Shown here one piece after another: positions 9,188-18,512 of a stretch of DNA of 57,112 nucleotides. Origin of the DNA: Streptomyces poriferorum. GTDB taxonomy: Bacteria; Actinomycetota; Actinomycetes; Streptomycetales; Streptomycetaceae. Each line of letters starts with the position of its first letter. Positions within the stretch are counted from its first letter, which is position 1. The position numbers were made by a program, and so were the translations under genes. The stretch lies in assembly GCF_019399235.1 (NCBI RefSeq), contig NZ_JAELVH010000123.1:1-57112 (forward strand), in the 5' to 3' direction. The notes below the pieces were generated by a model, which did no database searches, had not been told where the DNA came from, and worked only from the letters and a program-made list of their open reading frames with translations.

Positions 9188-11194
9188 TCACCGCACTGCG
9201 GTGAGCGATCCGCCCTCCCTCAGCCGGGCCGTGAGCTCCACCGGCGCGTCCCGTGGCGCCCGGACCGCGAGTGTCCTCCCGGCCGCCGAGTCCCGCACGG
9301 CCCCGGTGGCCTCGATCCGGCTCACCGCACGGCTGCCCGCCGCCAGCACGTACCAGTCTCCGGACGGCGCCCTCCAGCGCGTACCCGCCAGGACGTGCTG
9401 TCCGAACCTGCTGCACTGTGCGGTGTCGCGCTCGTCCCCCACCACCGTCCCCGGCCCGGTGGGCGAGGAACTGGGCGGCAGGAACTGGATCAGCACACGT
9501 CCGGGCCCCTGCCAGGTGTCGGCGCGGGTGCAGAGCCACTGGGCCGGAGTGCCGGACTCCGGCAGACGCTGCTCGGCGAAGTTCCAGTTGTTGACCGCGC
9601 GGACACCGGAGCCCCGCAGTGCCGTCAGCGAACAGGCGGTGCGGGCCCAGGCCAGCAGGGCGGGGGTACTCGTCGCCTCCCTCGGCTGCCGCGCTCCGCC
9701 ACGAACGGCGGGACCCGGCGTGAACGTCAGGTGGACCGGGGCAAGGTCGCCCAGGTCGGTGAGGAGGAACGCGTGGTTCTCCACGATGCGTTCGGAGGAG
9801 CGCAACTGGAGCACCGGCCAGGAGTCGCAGCGTCCGCCCGGTGACGGCCGTGGCACGGCCGCGGTGACCCCGTCCGCGTTCACCTCCAGTGTGCGCGCCG
9901 GGCTGTCCGGCGCCAGCAGGTCGCGCGTCGTGGTCCGCGAGATCCAGGGGGCCATCAGGAACCGGGCCCGGTCTCCGTCGCGGCTGACGACCAGCGCGGC
10001 TCCCGTCGTCACATCCGCGCCGTCCGTCCGCGCGAAGTCCACTGCCGGCGCCCCGGACCCCGCCCGCGGTTCCGCGTAACGCACCACCCGCACACCGCGG
10101 TCATGGAACAGCACCACGGTGGCGCCGTCCACCTCACCCGCGTACAAAAGCTGCGGCGGCTGCGCCGGCGGCACCGCGAGCGCCCCGGGCGTGGCCGAGA
10201 CGGCGGTGCCGCCCGGGGCGCGTCCCCAGGCCCGCAGTGCCCGGCTGAGCAGAGCCCGGTCATCGGTTCGTTCGCCACGGGCCGGCCAGGCCGTGAAGTC
10301 GATGCGGGAGGTGTCCGCCCACTCGTCGGCCGCGGTCCTCAGCAGCTTCGCCGGGTCGAGTGCGGGAGCGAACGCGCTGCGCTCGCCGCCGCCGGGTGCC
10401 GGGGCCGGCGTGCCCTGCTCCGTCAGCGCGACCAGACCGCCGGCCACCACGCACAGCGCCGCGACCGCCGCGACCGCCCGCATCCGGTGCCTGCGCCGCA
10501 GCAGATCGCTGGGACGCGTCTGCAGCACACACGGGTCGAACTCCCCGGAACGCAGGAGTTCCCCGGCCTCCGCCCGGTCGGCGCCCTCCAGCCGCATCGC
10601 GGCCCGCACCGCCCCCGCCGGGTCCGACGCACCCGCCCCGGTGAGCAGGGACTGAGCCTCGGGGGCGTCCAGGTCCTCCAGCAGCCGCAGCGCGAACGCG
10701 GCCCGCACGGCTCCGGGAACCGCAGACAGTGCCTGGTCCAGGGCCAGTTCACCTGCGCCGCCGGCCCTTGGACAGAGCCGCAGACCCCAGACGGCCGGGA
10801 GTGAGGGACGCAGTGCCGCGGGCACCGGGAGCTGCCCCGGCCACCAGCGCGGCCGCCGTTCGTGCGCCAGTGCGGCACGCAGCACGCGCAACCGCATCCA
10901 GGCGTACGCCGATTTGGCGCTGTCCGGGGCCGGACGGTGGGCGGCACCACGGGTCTGCGCCGGGATCCGTGACAGGGCCGGGGCCTCGGGCGCGCTACGC
11001 ACGCCGGGCAGCGCGCGCTGCACCACCGCGTGTGCGGCGAGCACCCGGCGGTGCCGGCCGAGGGACGGCGGCAGCACCAGATAGGCGAGCCGGACCAGAC
11101 GGGGGTAGTGCTCCACGAGCGCGGACTCGGCCTGTTGCACGCCGGGGCGCTCGCTACTGCCGGTGGACCGCTGCCGCGGTGGGTGGATCGGCAT
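9188..11194 (-). CDS. Single-pass membrane protein with sigma-factor-like N-terminal region
   Basis: The 668-residue protein has three parts. Residues about 25-220 resemble ECF sigma regions 2 and 4: HYPRLVRLAYLVLPPSL, then AYAWMRLRVLRAALAHE, then LPGAVRAAFALRLLEDLDAP-like helices. A single membrane helix follows near residues 240-258 (AVAAVAALCVVAGGLVALTE). A long extracytoplasmic region of about 400 residues follows, rich in strands, with two tryptophan- and cysteine-containing segments (CDSWPVLQL, AQWLCTRADTW). I do not know its function. A membrane-anchored sensor tied to gene expression is one reading, but the sigma-like part lacks clear promoter-recognition motifs. Confidence 0.7.
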   Translation of the reverse strand: MPIHPPRQRSTGSSERPGVQQAESALVEHYPRLVRLAYLVLPPSLGRHRRVLAAHAVVQRALPGVRSAPEAPALSRIPAQTRGAAHRPAPDSAKSAYAWMRLRVLRAALAHERRPRWWPGQLPVPAALRPSLPAVWGLRLCPRAGGAGELALDQALSAVPGAVRAAFALRLLEDLDAPEAQSLLTGAGASDPAGAVRAAMRLEGADRAEAGELLRSGEFDPCVLQTRPSDLLRRRHRMRAVAAVAALCVVAGGLVALTEQGTPAPAPGGGERSAFAPALDPAKLLRTAADEWADTSRIDFTAWPARGERTDDRALLSRALRAWGRAPGGTAVSATPGALAVPPAQPPQLLYAGEVDGATVVLFHDRGVRVVRYAEPRAGSGAPAVDFARTDGADVTTGAALVVSRDGDRARFLMAPWISRTTTRDLLAPDSPARTLEVNADGVTAAVPRPSPGGRCDSWPVLQLRSSERIVENHAFLLTDLGDLAPVHLTFTPGPAVRGGARQPREATSTPALLAWARTACSLTALRGSGVRAVNNWNFAEQRLPESGTPAQWLCTRADTWQGPGRVLIQFLPPSSSPTGPGTVVGDERDTAQCSRFGQHVLAGTRWRAPSGDWYVLAAGSRAVSRIEATGAVRDSAAGRTLAVRAPRDAPVELTARLREGGSLTAVR

Positions 11195-11317
11195 GATTCC
11201 GTGCCTTCTGAGCCGTGGGCGAAAGACGTCACAACGACAAACGACTCGATCGTGTGACGGTCACATCACCTGCTCGTGGCGCCTGCGCCCGGACCCGCGC
11301 GGGGGCGGCACGTGCTG

Positions 11318-11770
11318 TCAGCCGTACGGCTGCGCCGGCCTGTCCAGCATGGAGTCCAGGACCCGGCCGAAGACCCGCCGGCCCGCACCGGCGATGAGGG
11401 GGTCGCCCCAGCGCGGCAGCAGTCGGACCGAGAGTTCCTCCACCCACACCACATGGGAGCCGGCGTGGGTGGGATACACATCGATCGAGGCCCGGCCCCG
11501 CACCACCCGGCCGTGCTTCTCCAGCCGGCACATCCCCGCCCGGCTCCCGGCCGGCGGCGACCAGCGCACCACTTCCATCGGATCGTCGAACGCCAGCGGA
11601 CCGATGCCCGTCCGGGCCACGAAGACCGTCCCGACGCGGGTCGGCAGCCCGGTCGGCACCGTGATCGTCGTCAGCGGGACCTGTGCGGCATGCCGCTCCC
11701 AGTCCGTCACCCGGCGCCAGGACTCGGCTGCGGGCAGAGGGGTGAAACGCTCGATCCGGAAGACGGCCAC
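11318..11770 (-). CDS. SRPBCC-family protein
   Basis: This 150-residue START-like protein begins MAVFRIERFTPLPAAESWRRVTD, cut here at its typical family opening. The middle has VGTVFVARTGIGPLAFDDPMEV, and a C-terminal amphipathic helix runs to the end. It is similar in size to, but distinct in sequence from, the SRPBCC protein at 8593-9072. It is a presumed small-ligand-binding protein in the cytoplasm. The gene lies between the sigma-like membrane protein and the DeoR regulator on the same strand, with gaps that do not require an operon. Confidence 0.8.
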   Translation of the reverse strand: MAVFRIERFTPLPAAESWRRVTDWERHAAQVPLTTITVPTGLPTRVGTVFVARTGIGPLAFDDPMEVVRWSPPAGSRAGMCRLEKHGRVVRGRASIDVYPTHAGSHVVWVEELSVRLLPRWGDPLIAGAGRRVFGRVLDSMLDRPAQPYG

Positions 11771-11823
11771 ACGTCGATCCTAGGACGTCACGCCCCCGGC
11801 GCGAGCTGAGCGGAATCCGGTGC

Positions 11824-12666
11824 TCAGTCCTGGGCCGGTTCGCTGCCCGCCGCCCGGCCCGCCACCACGAGGCCCGGCAGGTGCTCCTCGATCTCCTCAC
11901 GGGCGCCACCCGACAGGCCCGCGTCCGTGACGAACGTGTGCACCTGCTCCAGTGTGGCGAACGAACTCAGGCCCACCGTGCCCCACTTGGTGTGGTCCGC
12001 GACCACCACCACCCGCCGCGCCGACTGGACGAAGCGGCGGTTGGTCTCGGCCTCCGCCAGGTTCGGCGTGGACAGTCCGCCCTCGACCGAGATCCCGTGC
12101 ACACCGAGGAAGAGGACATCGAAGTGGAGCGAGGTGATCGCCCGGTCGGCGACGGGGCCGACCAGCGAGTCGGACGGGGTCCGGACCCCACCGGTGAGCA
12201 CCACCGTCGCGGCACCGGGCCGCGAGCCGGGCGAGCCCGGACGCTGCGCCGCATGGAACACGTCGGCGACCCGCACCGAGTTGGTCACCACCGTCAAGTC
12301 CGGTACGTCCAGCAGATGCTGGGCGAGGGCGTACGTGGTGGTACCGCCGGAGAGCGCGATGGCGCTGCCGGGCACCGCCATCGCGGCGGCGGCCCGGGCG
12401 ATGTCCTCCTTGGCGGACAGCTCCAGCGCCGACTTCGCCTCGAAGCCGGGCTCGTGCGTACTCGCCTCAACCACGGGCACGGCGCCGCCGTGCACCTTCT
12501 CGATGACTCCCTGGCGGGCCAGCGCGTCCAGGTCCCGGCGGACGGTCATGTCGGAGACGTTCAGCTTCCGGGTCAGCTCATTGACCCTGACCCCGCCGCG
12601 TCTGCGCACCTCGTCGAGGATCAGCGCACGCCGCTGCTCCGCGAGCAGATTCTGATTCTCGCTCAA
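11824..12666 (-). CDS. DeoR/GlpR-family transcriptional regulator
   Basis: A 280-residue repressor of sugar metabolism type. The N-terminal winged helix-turn-helix contains RRRGGVRVNELTRKLNVSD and TVRRDLDALARQGVIEKVHG. The C-terminal DeoR sensor domain shows GSAIALSGGTTTYALAQHL, VLTGGVRTPSDSLVGP and VVVADHTKWG, the phosphosugar-isomerase-like fold. I chose the TTG at 12666 (LSENQNLLAEQRRALI). A GGAAAGGA ribosome site lies just upstream and the family N-terminus starts there, although the frame is open to 12798. Effectors of this family are phosphorylated sugars. No sugar genes are adjacent, so the target is unknown. Confidence 0.87.
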   Translation of the reverse strand: MSENQNLLAEQRRALILDEVRRRGGVRVNELTRKLNVSDMTVRRDLDALARQGVIEKVHGGAVPVVEASTHEPGFEAKSALELSAKEDIARAAAAMAVPGSAIALSGGTTTYALAQHLLDVPDLTVVTNSVRVADVFHAAQRPGSPGSRPGAATVVLTGGVRTPSDSLVGPVADRAITSLHFDVLFLGVHGISVEGGLSTPNLAEAETNRRFVQSARRVVVVADHTKWGTVGLSSFATLEQVHTFVTDAGLSGGAREEIEEHLPGLVVAGRAAGSEPAQD

Positions 12667-12848
12667 CGCTGAGCCCGGTCCTTTCCTCTGGCCGTGCGGC
12701 AGTCCATGTCGACGGCTCATCCTGCCACGCGGTGTCGCGGGCCGCCGCACTGGGGAGATTCCGTAAGAGCGGTGCGGACACCCGGAGCCATCCAGCACTC
12801 TGGTGACCGGCCATCAGCCGCGTCCCCCTGCGAGAGCGAGTCACCCCC

Positions 12849-15233
12849 GTGCCACCTGCCACCCAGGCCCCACAGAGCGAAGGACCCGCACTGGAGCTGC
12901 TGGTCCACGGCGTGGGCGGAGCCACTCCGCAGGAGATGCTCGTCGATCCGCGCACGGTCCGCGTCACCGGTGACGCCACCGCCGCCATCTACCGGCGCCC
13001 CGGCGACGTCGACGCGGAGGCGCACCCCGAGCGCTACCGGGACCGGCCCATCCCCGAGGCGTACTGCTGGTCCAACCTGACGTCCGGCAACGGCTCCCGC
13101 GCGCTGTGGCTCCTGCTCCTCCCGTTCATGGTGATCAACCTCGCCCACTGGATGCGCCCGGCCGCCACACGCCGCCCCCGGGCGATCCGGCTGTACGGCG
13201 TGCTCGTCCGGCTGCTCGCGCTGAGCCTCACCGTCCTGCTGACCGCAGCCGTCTGCGAGGTCGCGCTCGATCTGACCGCCTGGCAGTGCGCGGGCGTACC
13301 GGAATGCTCCGACCAGCGGTCGTGGCTGGGGTTCCTCTCCGCCGCGCAGGGCGGCTGGTGGTCCCAGCCGGGCCGCCGCCTCGCCCTCGCCGCCCTGGTG
13401 CCTACCGCCCTGGTGGTGCTGCTCTGGTACCTGTCCAACCGGACCTGGAGCGCGTACGAGTCCCAGCGGCCGCTCACCGGTGCCGACCCGGAAGACGACG
13501 TACCGCCGTCCGTCCCCGGAGCGGACGCGGCCCCCGTGGTGCGGCCCGCGCTCGGACGGCCAGGGTTCTGGTACGGACGCCGGCTCGTCGCGCGCCTGCG
13601 TGCCGCCCATACCGCCGCGGGCTTCCTCACCGTCACCGCGTTCGTCACGGGCGCGGCGGCCCGCAGGGACCGGTCGGCGGCCGGACCGGTGCCCGAGGTG
13701 TTCGGCCTGCTGATCGAGGCTGCCCTCGTGGCGGGCGCGCTCGTGGTGTTCGCGGTGGTCTGCCGGCGCGGCCGGAGCGAACGGCGCCTCGACAACCGGA
13801 TCGACCGCGCCATCGTCACGTATCTGCCCGCGACCGCCCTCGTTCTGCTTGTCCTTGCCGCGCTGCACGCCGCATGGTCGCGCCCCGGCTGGGTCTCCGC
13901 CGGAGCGCTTCCCGGTGACGTCATGTTCCGCGTCGTCACCCTGGCCCAGGGCGCGCTCGTCGTGCTCCTCGCCGTCGTTGCGCTGAACCTGTACCGGCGC
14001 AGCCCCGAGCCGCGCACCGTGATGCGCGGGCTCGGCGGCCCCGCCGTCGCGATGCTGGCCTGTGCGCTCGGTGGTGTGATGACCGGTGGTGTGGCCCAGC
14101 GCGTCGCGGACTGGCTCGACGGCCCCGGCAGCCCCGGGATGGGCCGCAGCGCCCTCATAGAGGGACCGCCGGTGCTCCTCAGCTGGCAGGCCTCCGTCAT
14201 TCCGGTGCTCCTGGTGCTTCTGGTGATCCCGGGCCTCGTGCTCGGCCTGCGGACGTACCGTGCGGCCCGTCGGCTGGAACCGCTGATCGACGCGGAGTAC
14301 GGACAGGAGCGGCCCGACCCCGCGCGGACCAGGCAGATCGCCCGGATCCGGGCCACGGCCGCGCTCACCGACTCGGCGTCCGGCATGCTGGGCCTGGTCT
14401 CCGGGGCCACGCTGCTGCTCGGCGCGGGGGCGGTGGGCGGCGCCTGGGCGAGCGGTCAGGTACCCGGACTCGCGATGGACGGGAGCAGTCCCTTCGTCGA
14501 ATCGGTGGCCGAGGCGGCGCAGTCCACCGGCTCCTGGCTCATCGGCTTCGGCTTCCTGGTGTTCGTCGCCTGCGGGCGCCGCGCCTACCGGGATGCCTCG
14601 GCCCGCCGCACCATCGGCATCCTCTGGGACGTGGGGACCTTCTGGCCGCGTGCCGCACATCCCTTCGCCCCGCCGTGCTACGCCGAGCGGGCCGTCCCCG
14701 ACCTGGCCTCGCGCATGTCCGGCTGGACCGCGCGCACCCGCGGCCGGCTCGTCATCTCGGGCCACTCCCAGGGCAGCGTCCTGGCCGCGTCGGCCGTCTG
14801 GCAACTGCCGGCCGAGACCCGTGGCCGGGTGGCACTGCTCACCTACGGCTCACCGATCGAACGCCTCTACGGGCGCTGGTTCCCGGCCTACTTCGGGCCC
14901 GTCCAGCTGCACGGGCTGCACCGGTCCGTGCACTGCTGGCGCAACCTGTGGCGGGCCACGGACCCCATCGGCGGCGAGGTCCGGCTCGGCGAGGAGTCCG
15001 GGCCGGAAGTGGACCGGGGCCCGCTGAAGGACCCGCTGGTCTACGGACGCACCCCCGAACACCCGCTTCCCGAGCCGGTGCTGGGGCACTCCGACTACCA
15101 GGCGGACCCCGTGTTCGCCGAGGAACGGGCCGCGCTCCTCGAACGGCTCGTCCCCGTCCTGCCCCACCAGGCGGACCAGTCGGGCAGAGTCGTCAGGGGA
15201 GTTCCGGAAGGTCTTCCGGAAACAGCAGGGTGA
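12849..15233 (+). CDS. Multi-pass membrane protein with alpha/beta-hydrolase motifs
   Basis: This 794-residue protein starts at GTG 12849. The front contains LLVHGVGGATPQEML, a lipase-like oxyanion-hole strand. About eight membrane helices follow across residues 85-580. A C-terminal soluble part has GRLVISGHSQGSVLAAS, whose GHSQG is a serine-hydrolase nucleophile elbow, and later DPIGGEV, which may hold the acid. It is probably a membrane-embedded lipase or esterase, with the substrate unknown. Its 3' end overlaps the convergent AAA+ gene by 41 nt, so both transcripts would be antisense to each other at the tail. The split of one hydrolase fold around a membrane block is unusual. Confidence 0.8.
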   Translation: MPPATQAPQSEGPALELLVHGVGGATPQEMLVDPRTVRVTGDATAAIYRRPGDVDAEAHPERYRDRPIPEAYCWSNLTSGNGSRALWLLLLPFMVINLAHWMRPAATRRPRAIRLYGVLVRLLALSLTVLLTAAVCEVALDLTAWQCAGVPECSDQRSWLGFLSAAQGGWWSQPGRRLALAALVPTALVVLLWYLSNRTWSAYESQRPLTGADPEDDVPPSVPGADAAPVVRPALGRPGFWYGRRLVARLRAAHTAAGFLTVTAFVTGAAARRDRSAAGPVPEVFGLLIEAALVAGALVVFAVVCRRGRSERRLDNRIDRAIVTYLPATALVLLVLAALHAAWSRPGWVSAGALPGDVMFRVVTLAQGALVVLLAVVALNLYRRSPEPRTVMRGLGGPAVAMLACALGGVMTGGVAQRVADWLDGPGSPGMGRSALIEGPPVLLSWQASVIPVLLVLLVIPGLVLGLRTYRAARRLEPLIDAEYGQERPDPARTRQIARIRATAALTDSASGMLGLVSGATLLLGAGAVGGAWASGQVPGLAMDGSSPFVESVAEAAQSTGSWLIGFGFLVFVACGRRAYRDASARRTIGILWDVGTFWPRAAHPFAPPCYAERAVPDLASRMSGWTARTRGRLVISGHSQGSVLAASAVWQLPAETRGRVALLTYGSPIERLYGRWFPAYFGPVQLHGLHRSVHCWRNLWRATDPIGGEVRLGEESGPEVDRGPLKDPLVYGRTPEHPLPEPVLGHSDYQADPVFAEERAALLERLVPVLPHQADQSGRVVRGVPEGLPETAG

Positions 15234-17628
15234 GGTCGTCCGTGCTCATCTCGGCGAGCTGGGCGACCCGGCCCGCATGCCGTTCGACCATCGACTCGAA
15301 CGTCTGGCGGGCCGTGCGGCCGTTACCGAAGGCGGGCCCCTTGGGAAGCTCGGTGAAGTACTTCAGCAGAGCCTCGCCGGTCCCGGACGCCAGGCTGTAC
15401 TCCTGCTCCTCGGTCTGCTGCTCGACGATGCGCAGGAGCTCACCGGGCTCGTAGTCGCTGAAGGTGATCGTGCGTGAGAACCGGGACGCCACGCCGGGGT
15501 TGACGGTGAGGAACCGCTCCATCTCGTGGGTGTACCCGGCGACGATGACGACCACCGCGTCCCGGTGGTCCTCCATCAGCTTCACCAGGGTGTCGATGGC
15601 CTCCCGGCCGAAGTCCCGGCCGGAGTCCTCGGGCGACAGCGCGTAGGCCTCGTCCACGAACAGCACCCCGCCGCGGGCCCGCTCGAAGGCCTCCTGGGTA
15701 CGGATGGCGGTCGAGCCGATGTGCTCGCCGACGAGGTCGACCCGGGACACCTCGACCAGGTGGCCCCGCTCCAGCACTCCGAGGGAGGCCAGGATCTCGC
15801 CGTACAGCCTGGCCACCGTGGTCTTGCCGGTGCCGGGGGAGCCGGTGAAGACGAGATGGCGGCGGACCGAAGCCGCCTTCAGCCCGGCCTGCTGACGCCG
15901 GCGCCCCACTTCGATCATGTCGGTGAGCGCGCGCACCTCGCGCTTGACGCTGTCGAGGCCGACCAGCGCGTCCAGTTCACCGAGCACCGCTCCGGACGTA
16001 CGCGCGGGCTCGGCCGGCGCCTCGGCGGCCACGGGCTCCGCCGCGCGAGGTGTGGGCACCGCGCCCAGCAGCAGACCCGGAGTCGACTGGGTGGCCGTCA
16101 GGACGGCGGGCGGCGGGGGAGTGGCGGCACGCAGACCGCTCTCGTCGCTGGTGCAGTCCTCCACGACCGGCCCGGTGGCCGAGGCGTCACCGTGCGCCCC
16201 GCCCTCCGCGAACTCGTAACCGCCGCGGGCGCACCGCTCGGTGCGGCAGCGCGTCAGCGTCGTACGGCACCCGTCCATCACATGGAAGCCGTATCCCTCG
16301 CTGCCGGTGACCCGGCAGCTGTGGAAGGTGCCGCGCCCCTCGGCCGACACGTAGAAGCCGGCTTCGGCGGGGGAGGTGACGGTGCAGCGCTCGATCGTCG
16401 GATCGGCGCCCTTGGTGACGATCACGCCGGTCTGCACCGCGTCGACGGTGCAGTTGTTCAGGGTGCCGCCGCTGCCGTGGTCCCGGAACCAGGCGCCCGT
16501 GGACGCCTCGCGGATCCGGCAGTCGTCCAGTTGCGCGGTCGCCCCGTCGCTGACCGACACCGCCGTGTTGCGGACCTGGGACAGATCGCTGTCCACGACA
16601 TCGGCGCGCGAGCCCCGGTCGAGGACGAAGAGGGCGTCCGGCACGTCATGGACGCGGCACGAATCCAGTATCACGGTGGCCCCGTCGCTGACCCAGACCG
16701 CCGGGTAGTCGCCGGTGCTGTCGTGGATCTCGCACTGGTTGGCGTCGACGCGGGTGCCCGGGTCCCAGACGGAGAGCCCGTTGCGGCCGAAGCGACGCAC
16801 CGTGGAGCGGGTCAGGGTGAGCACGGAGCGCGACCGAAGATCCACCGCGTTCTCGGGGATGTCGTGGATGTCGCAGTCGGCCAGCGTGAGCACCGCGTCG
16901 GTGTCCAGCGTGACCCCGTCGGCGGAGGTGCGGTGCACCGTGCAGTCGGTGAGATGGGCGGCGCCGCGGGCCGAGACCTGTATCCCGCTTCCCTTGATCT
17001 CGTAGATCTCGCAGCCGACGGCCTCCAGACCGCTGCCCTCGCCGGTGACGGACAGGCCCGCCCCCGAGGCGTGATGGACGCGGCAGCGCTCCAGCCTCGG
17101 ATGCGCGCCGTCGCGCACCGAGACACCGGACTGCCCGGCGGAGACGATCTCGCACTCCTCGAACACGCCGCCCGCCCCGTCGAGTACGGCGATGCCGACA
17201 CCGGCCGGATTGTCGACGGTGCAGCGGCGCACGGTGGGCCGCGCCGCCCCGCGCACCTCGATGCCGGCGGCCGAGCGGGTCACGATCCGCAGGTCCGAGA
17301 GGTCCGGGGCGCCTTCCTCGACCAGCAGGGCCGGGGCTGCGGAGTCCTGGCCCTCCACGTGCAGGTCCTGGACGACGGCGGAGGCACGGAGGGTCAGCGG
17401 GACACCGTCGACGGGGGCGATCCGCACGGAGCCGACGGAGCCCTCGGGCCCGCGCAGGGTCACCGCGCGGGCGATGACCAGATTCTCCCGGTAGGTGCCC
17501 GGCGCGACGGTGAGCACATCACCGTCCGCCGCCGCTTCCAGAGCCGCGGTGAGGGAGGCGTACTCGCCTGTGCGGCGCCGCCACCGCGATGTGCCGGTGT
17601 GCGTCACCTGGACCGTGCCCTGTGCCAT
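15193..17628 (-). CDS. Parallel beta-helix / CbxX-EccA-type AAA+ ATPase fusion
   Basis: The 811-residue protein joins two parts. Residues about 25-480 are right-handed parallel beta-helix repeats of about 23 residues, with recurring patterns such as V-x-DCTVHRTS and VILDSCRVHD (pectate-lyase or NosD-like). Residues about 545-811 form an AAA+ domain of the CbxX/CfqX/EccA class, with Walker A GSPGTGKTTVARL, Walker B GVLFVDEAYAL and an arginine finger region near SRFSRTITF. EccA-like ATPases serve type VII secretion, and CbxX acts as a Rubisco activase. Neither partner system is nearby. The beta-helix may be the client-binding or surface-recognition part. The role is unknown. Confidence 0.85.
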   Translation of the reverse strand: MAQGTVQVTHTGTSRWRRRTGEYASLTAALEAAADGDVLTVAPGTYRENLVIARAVTLRGPEGSVGSVRIAPVDGVPLTLRASAVVQDLHVEGQDSAAPALLVEEGAPDLSDLRIVTRSAAGIEVRGAARPTVRRCTVDNPAGVGIAVLDGAGGVFEECEIVSAGQSGVSVRDGAHPRLERCRVHHASGAGLSVTGEGSGLEAVGCEIYEIKGSGIQVSARGAAHLTDCTVHRTSADGVTLDTDAVLTLADCDIHDIPENAVDLRSRSVLTLTRSTVRRFGRNGLSVWDPGTRVDANQCEIHDSTGDYPAVWVSDGATVILDSCRVHDVPDALFVLDRGSRADVVDSDLSQVRNTAVSVSDGATAQLDDCRIREASTGAWFRDHGSGGTLNNCTVDAVQTGVIVTKGADPTIERCTVTSPAEAGFYVSAEGRGTFHSCRVTGSEGYGFHVMDGCRTTLTRCRTERCARGGYEFAEGGAHGDASATGPVVEDCTSDESGLRAATPPPPAVLTATQSTPGLLLGAVPTPRAAEPVAAEAPAEPARTSGAVLGELDALVGLDSVKREVRALTDMIEVGRRRQQAGLKAASVRRHLVFTGSPGTGKTTVARLYGEILASLGVLERGHLVEVSRVDLVGEHIGSTAIRTQEAFERARGGVLFVDEAYALSPEDSGRDFGREAIDTLVKLMEDHRDAVVVIVAGYTHEMERFLTVNPGVASRFSRTITFSDYEPGELLRIVEQQTEEQEYSLASGTGEALLKYFTELPKGPAFGNGRTARQTFESMVERHAGRVAQLAEMSTDDLTLLFPEDLPELP

Positions 17629-17780
17629 GGCGCTGTTGTGCCCCCACCTCGTGCGTGTGTGATGCCCGTGTCACCGGCCTCGCGGCAGCGGTCACCCGGG
17701 GCCTGCCCCGCAGGAGTGACGGGCGGGCCGGTCCACCGTAGCGCGCGCGGAGGCCCGGAGTTGACCCGAACAGCAGCTCT

Positions 17781-18383
17781 TCAGCTGCCGGTGCCCGTCC
17801 TGCCCCAGTCGGGACCGGCCTCGGCCCATGCCCGGTCGAGCCGCTCGTACCGCCGTTGCACCATGCGCCATACGATCAGACGCCGCCCGCCCTCGATCAG
17901 CAGGACGGACAACATCGTCGCGCCGAAACCCGCCAGCGCGGCATGGGTGTGCGCCGTCGGCGCGTCCAGGGGGCGCGGCGCGGGGTTGCCCGCCAGGTCC
18001 GTCCAGATCCGCACCTGGGCACCGGTCGCGGTGTCGCGCGAGGCGGTCGTCACCGTGGCGCTGCGCGCCGTGCCGTCCGGGGCGTGCCAGCGGGCTACCA
18101 CCGGGGTCTGCGCCCTGCGGTCCGTGGAGACCTCCGGATCGGTCAGCACGTGCCGGGCGGCCTGGCGCACCACGACGGCGGTGGTGAGCCGGCGGTCGGC
18201 CTGCTGGGCCCGAACCGATTCCTGCAGGGCGTCGTCGGCGCGTGCGCCGCAGAACCAGCCAAGCACCGGCGCCGCCACGACGAGCAGAAGCAACGCGACC
18301 AGAGCCACCCACGCCTCGCGCCTGTCAGTGGCGCGGCGCAGTGGGTTGTGCCGCCAACGCCAGACTCCCGTGAGCGCTCGCAT
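17781..18383 (-). CDS. Rv1733c-like two-helix transmembrane protein
   Basis: The 200-residue protein has two membrane helices, one near residues 26-46 (WVALVALLLLVVAAPVLGWF) and one near 150-166 (AALAGFGATMLSVLLIEGG). Between them is an extracytoplasmic loop of about 100 residues with a short strand pattern (VVARWHAPDGTARSATVTT). This is the layout of the actinobacterial Rv1733c-like family, which is of unknown function and common in Streptomyces. The N-terminus is basic and tryptophan-rich (WRWRHNPLRR). The gene is monocistronic. Confidence 0.82.
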   Translation of the reverse strand: MRALTGVWRWRHNPLRRATDRREAWVALVALLLLVVAAPVLGWFCGARADDALQESVRAQQADRRLTTAVVVRQAARHVLTDPEVSTDRRAQTPVVARWHAPDGTARSATVTTASRDTATGAQVRIWTDLAGNPAPRPLDAPTAHTHAALAGFGATMLSVLLIEGGRRLIVWRMVQRRYERLDRAWAEAGPDWGRTGTGS

Positions 18384-18512
18384 CCTGCACCCCCTTCCGT
18401 ATCCGTCATAACCCGATACGGCGCGGACCGCGCGCTGGAGCGTCGAAGAGAGAGCAACCTCACCCGGCCAACGTGCCGCGTGGCACGTTGAGTTCCCGGT
18501 GTGCGGGGCCCG

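Noticed and set aside
15526..18411. Open frame of 961 codons on the plus strand
   Set aside because: It overlaps the beta-helix/AAA+ gene, whose Walker motifs and repeats prove the minus-strand reading.
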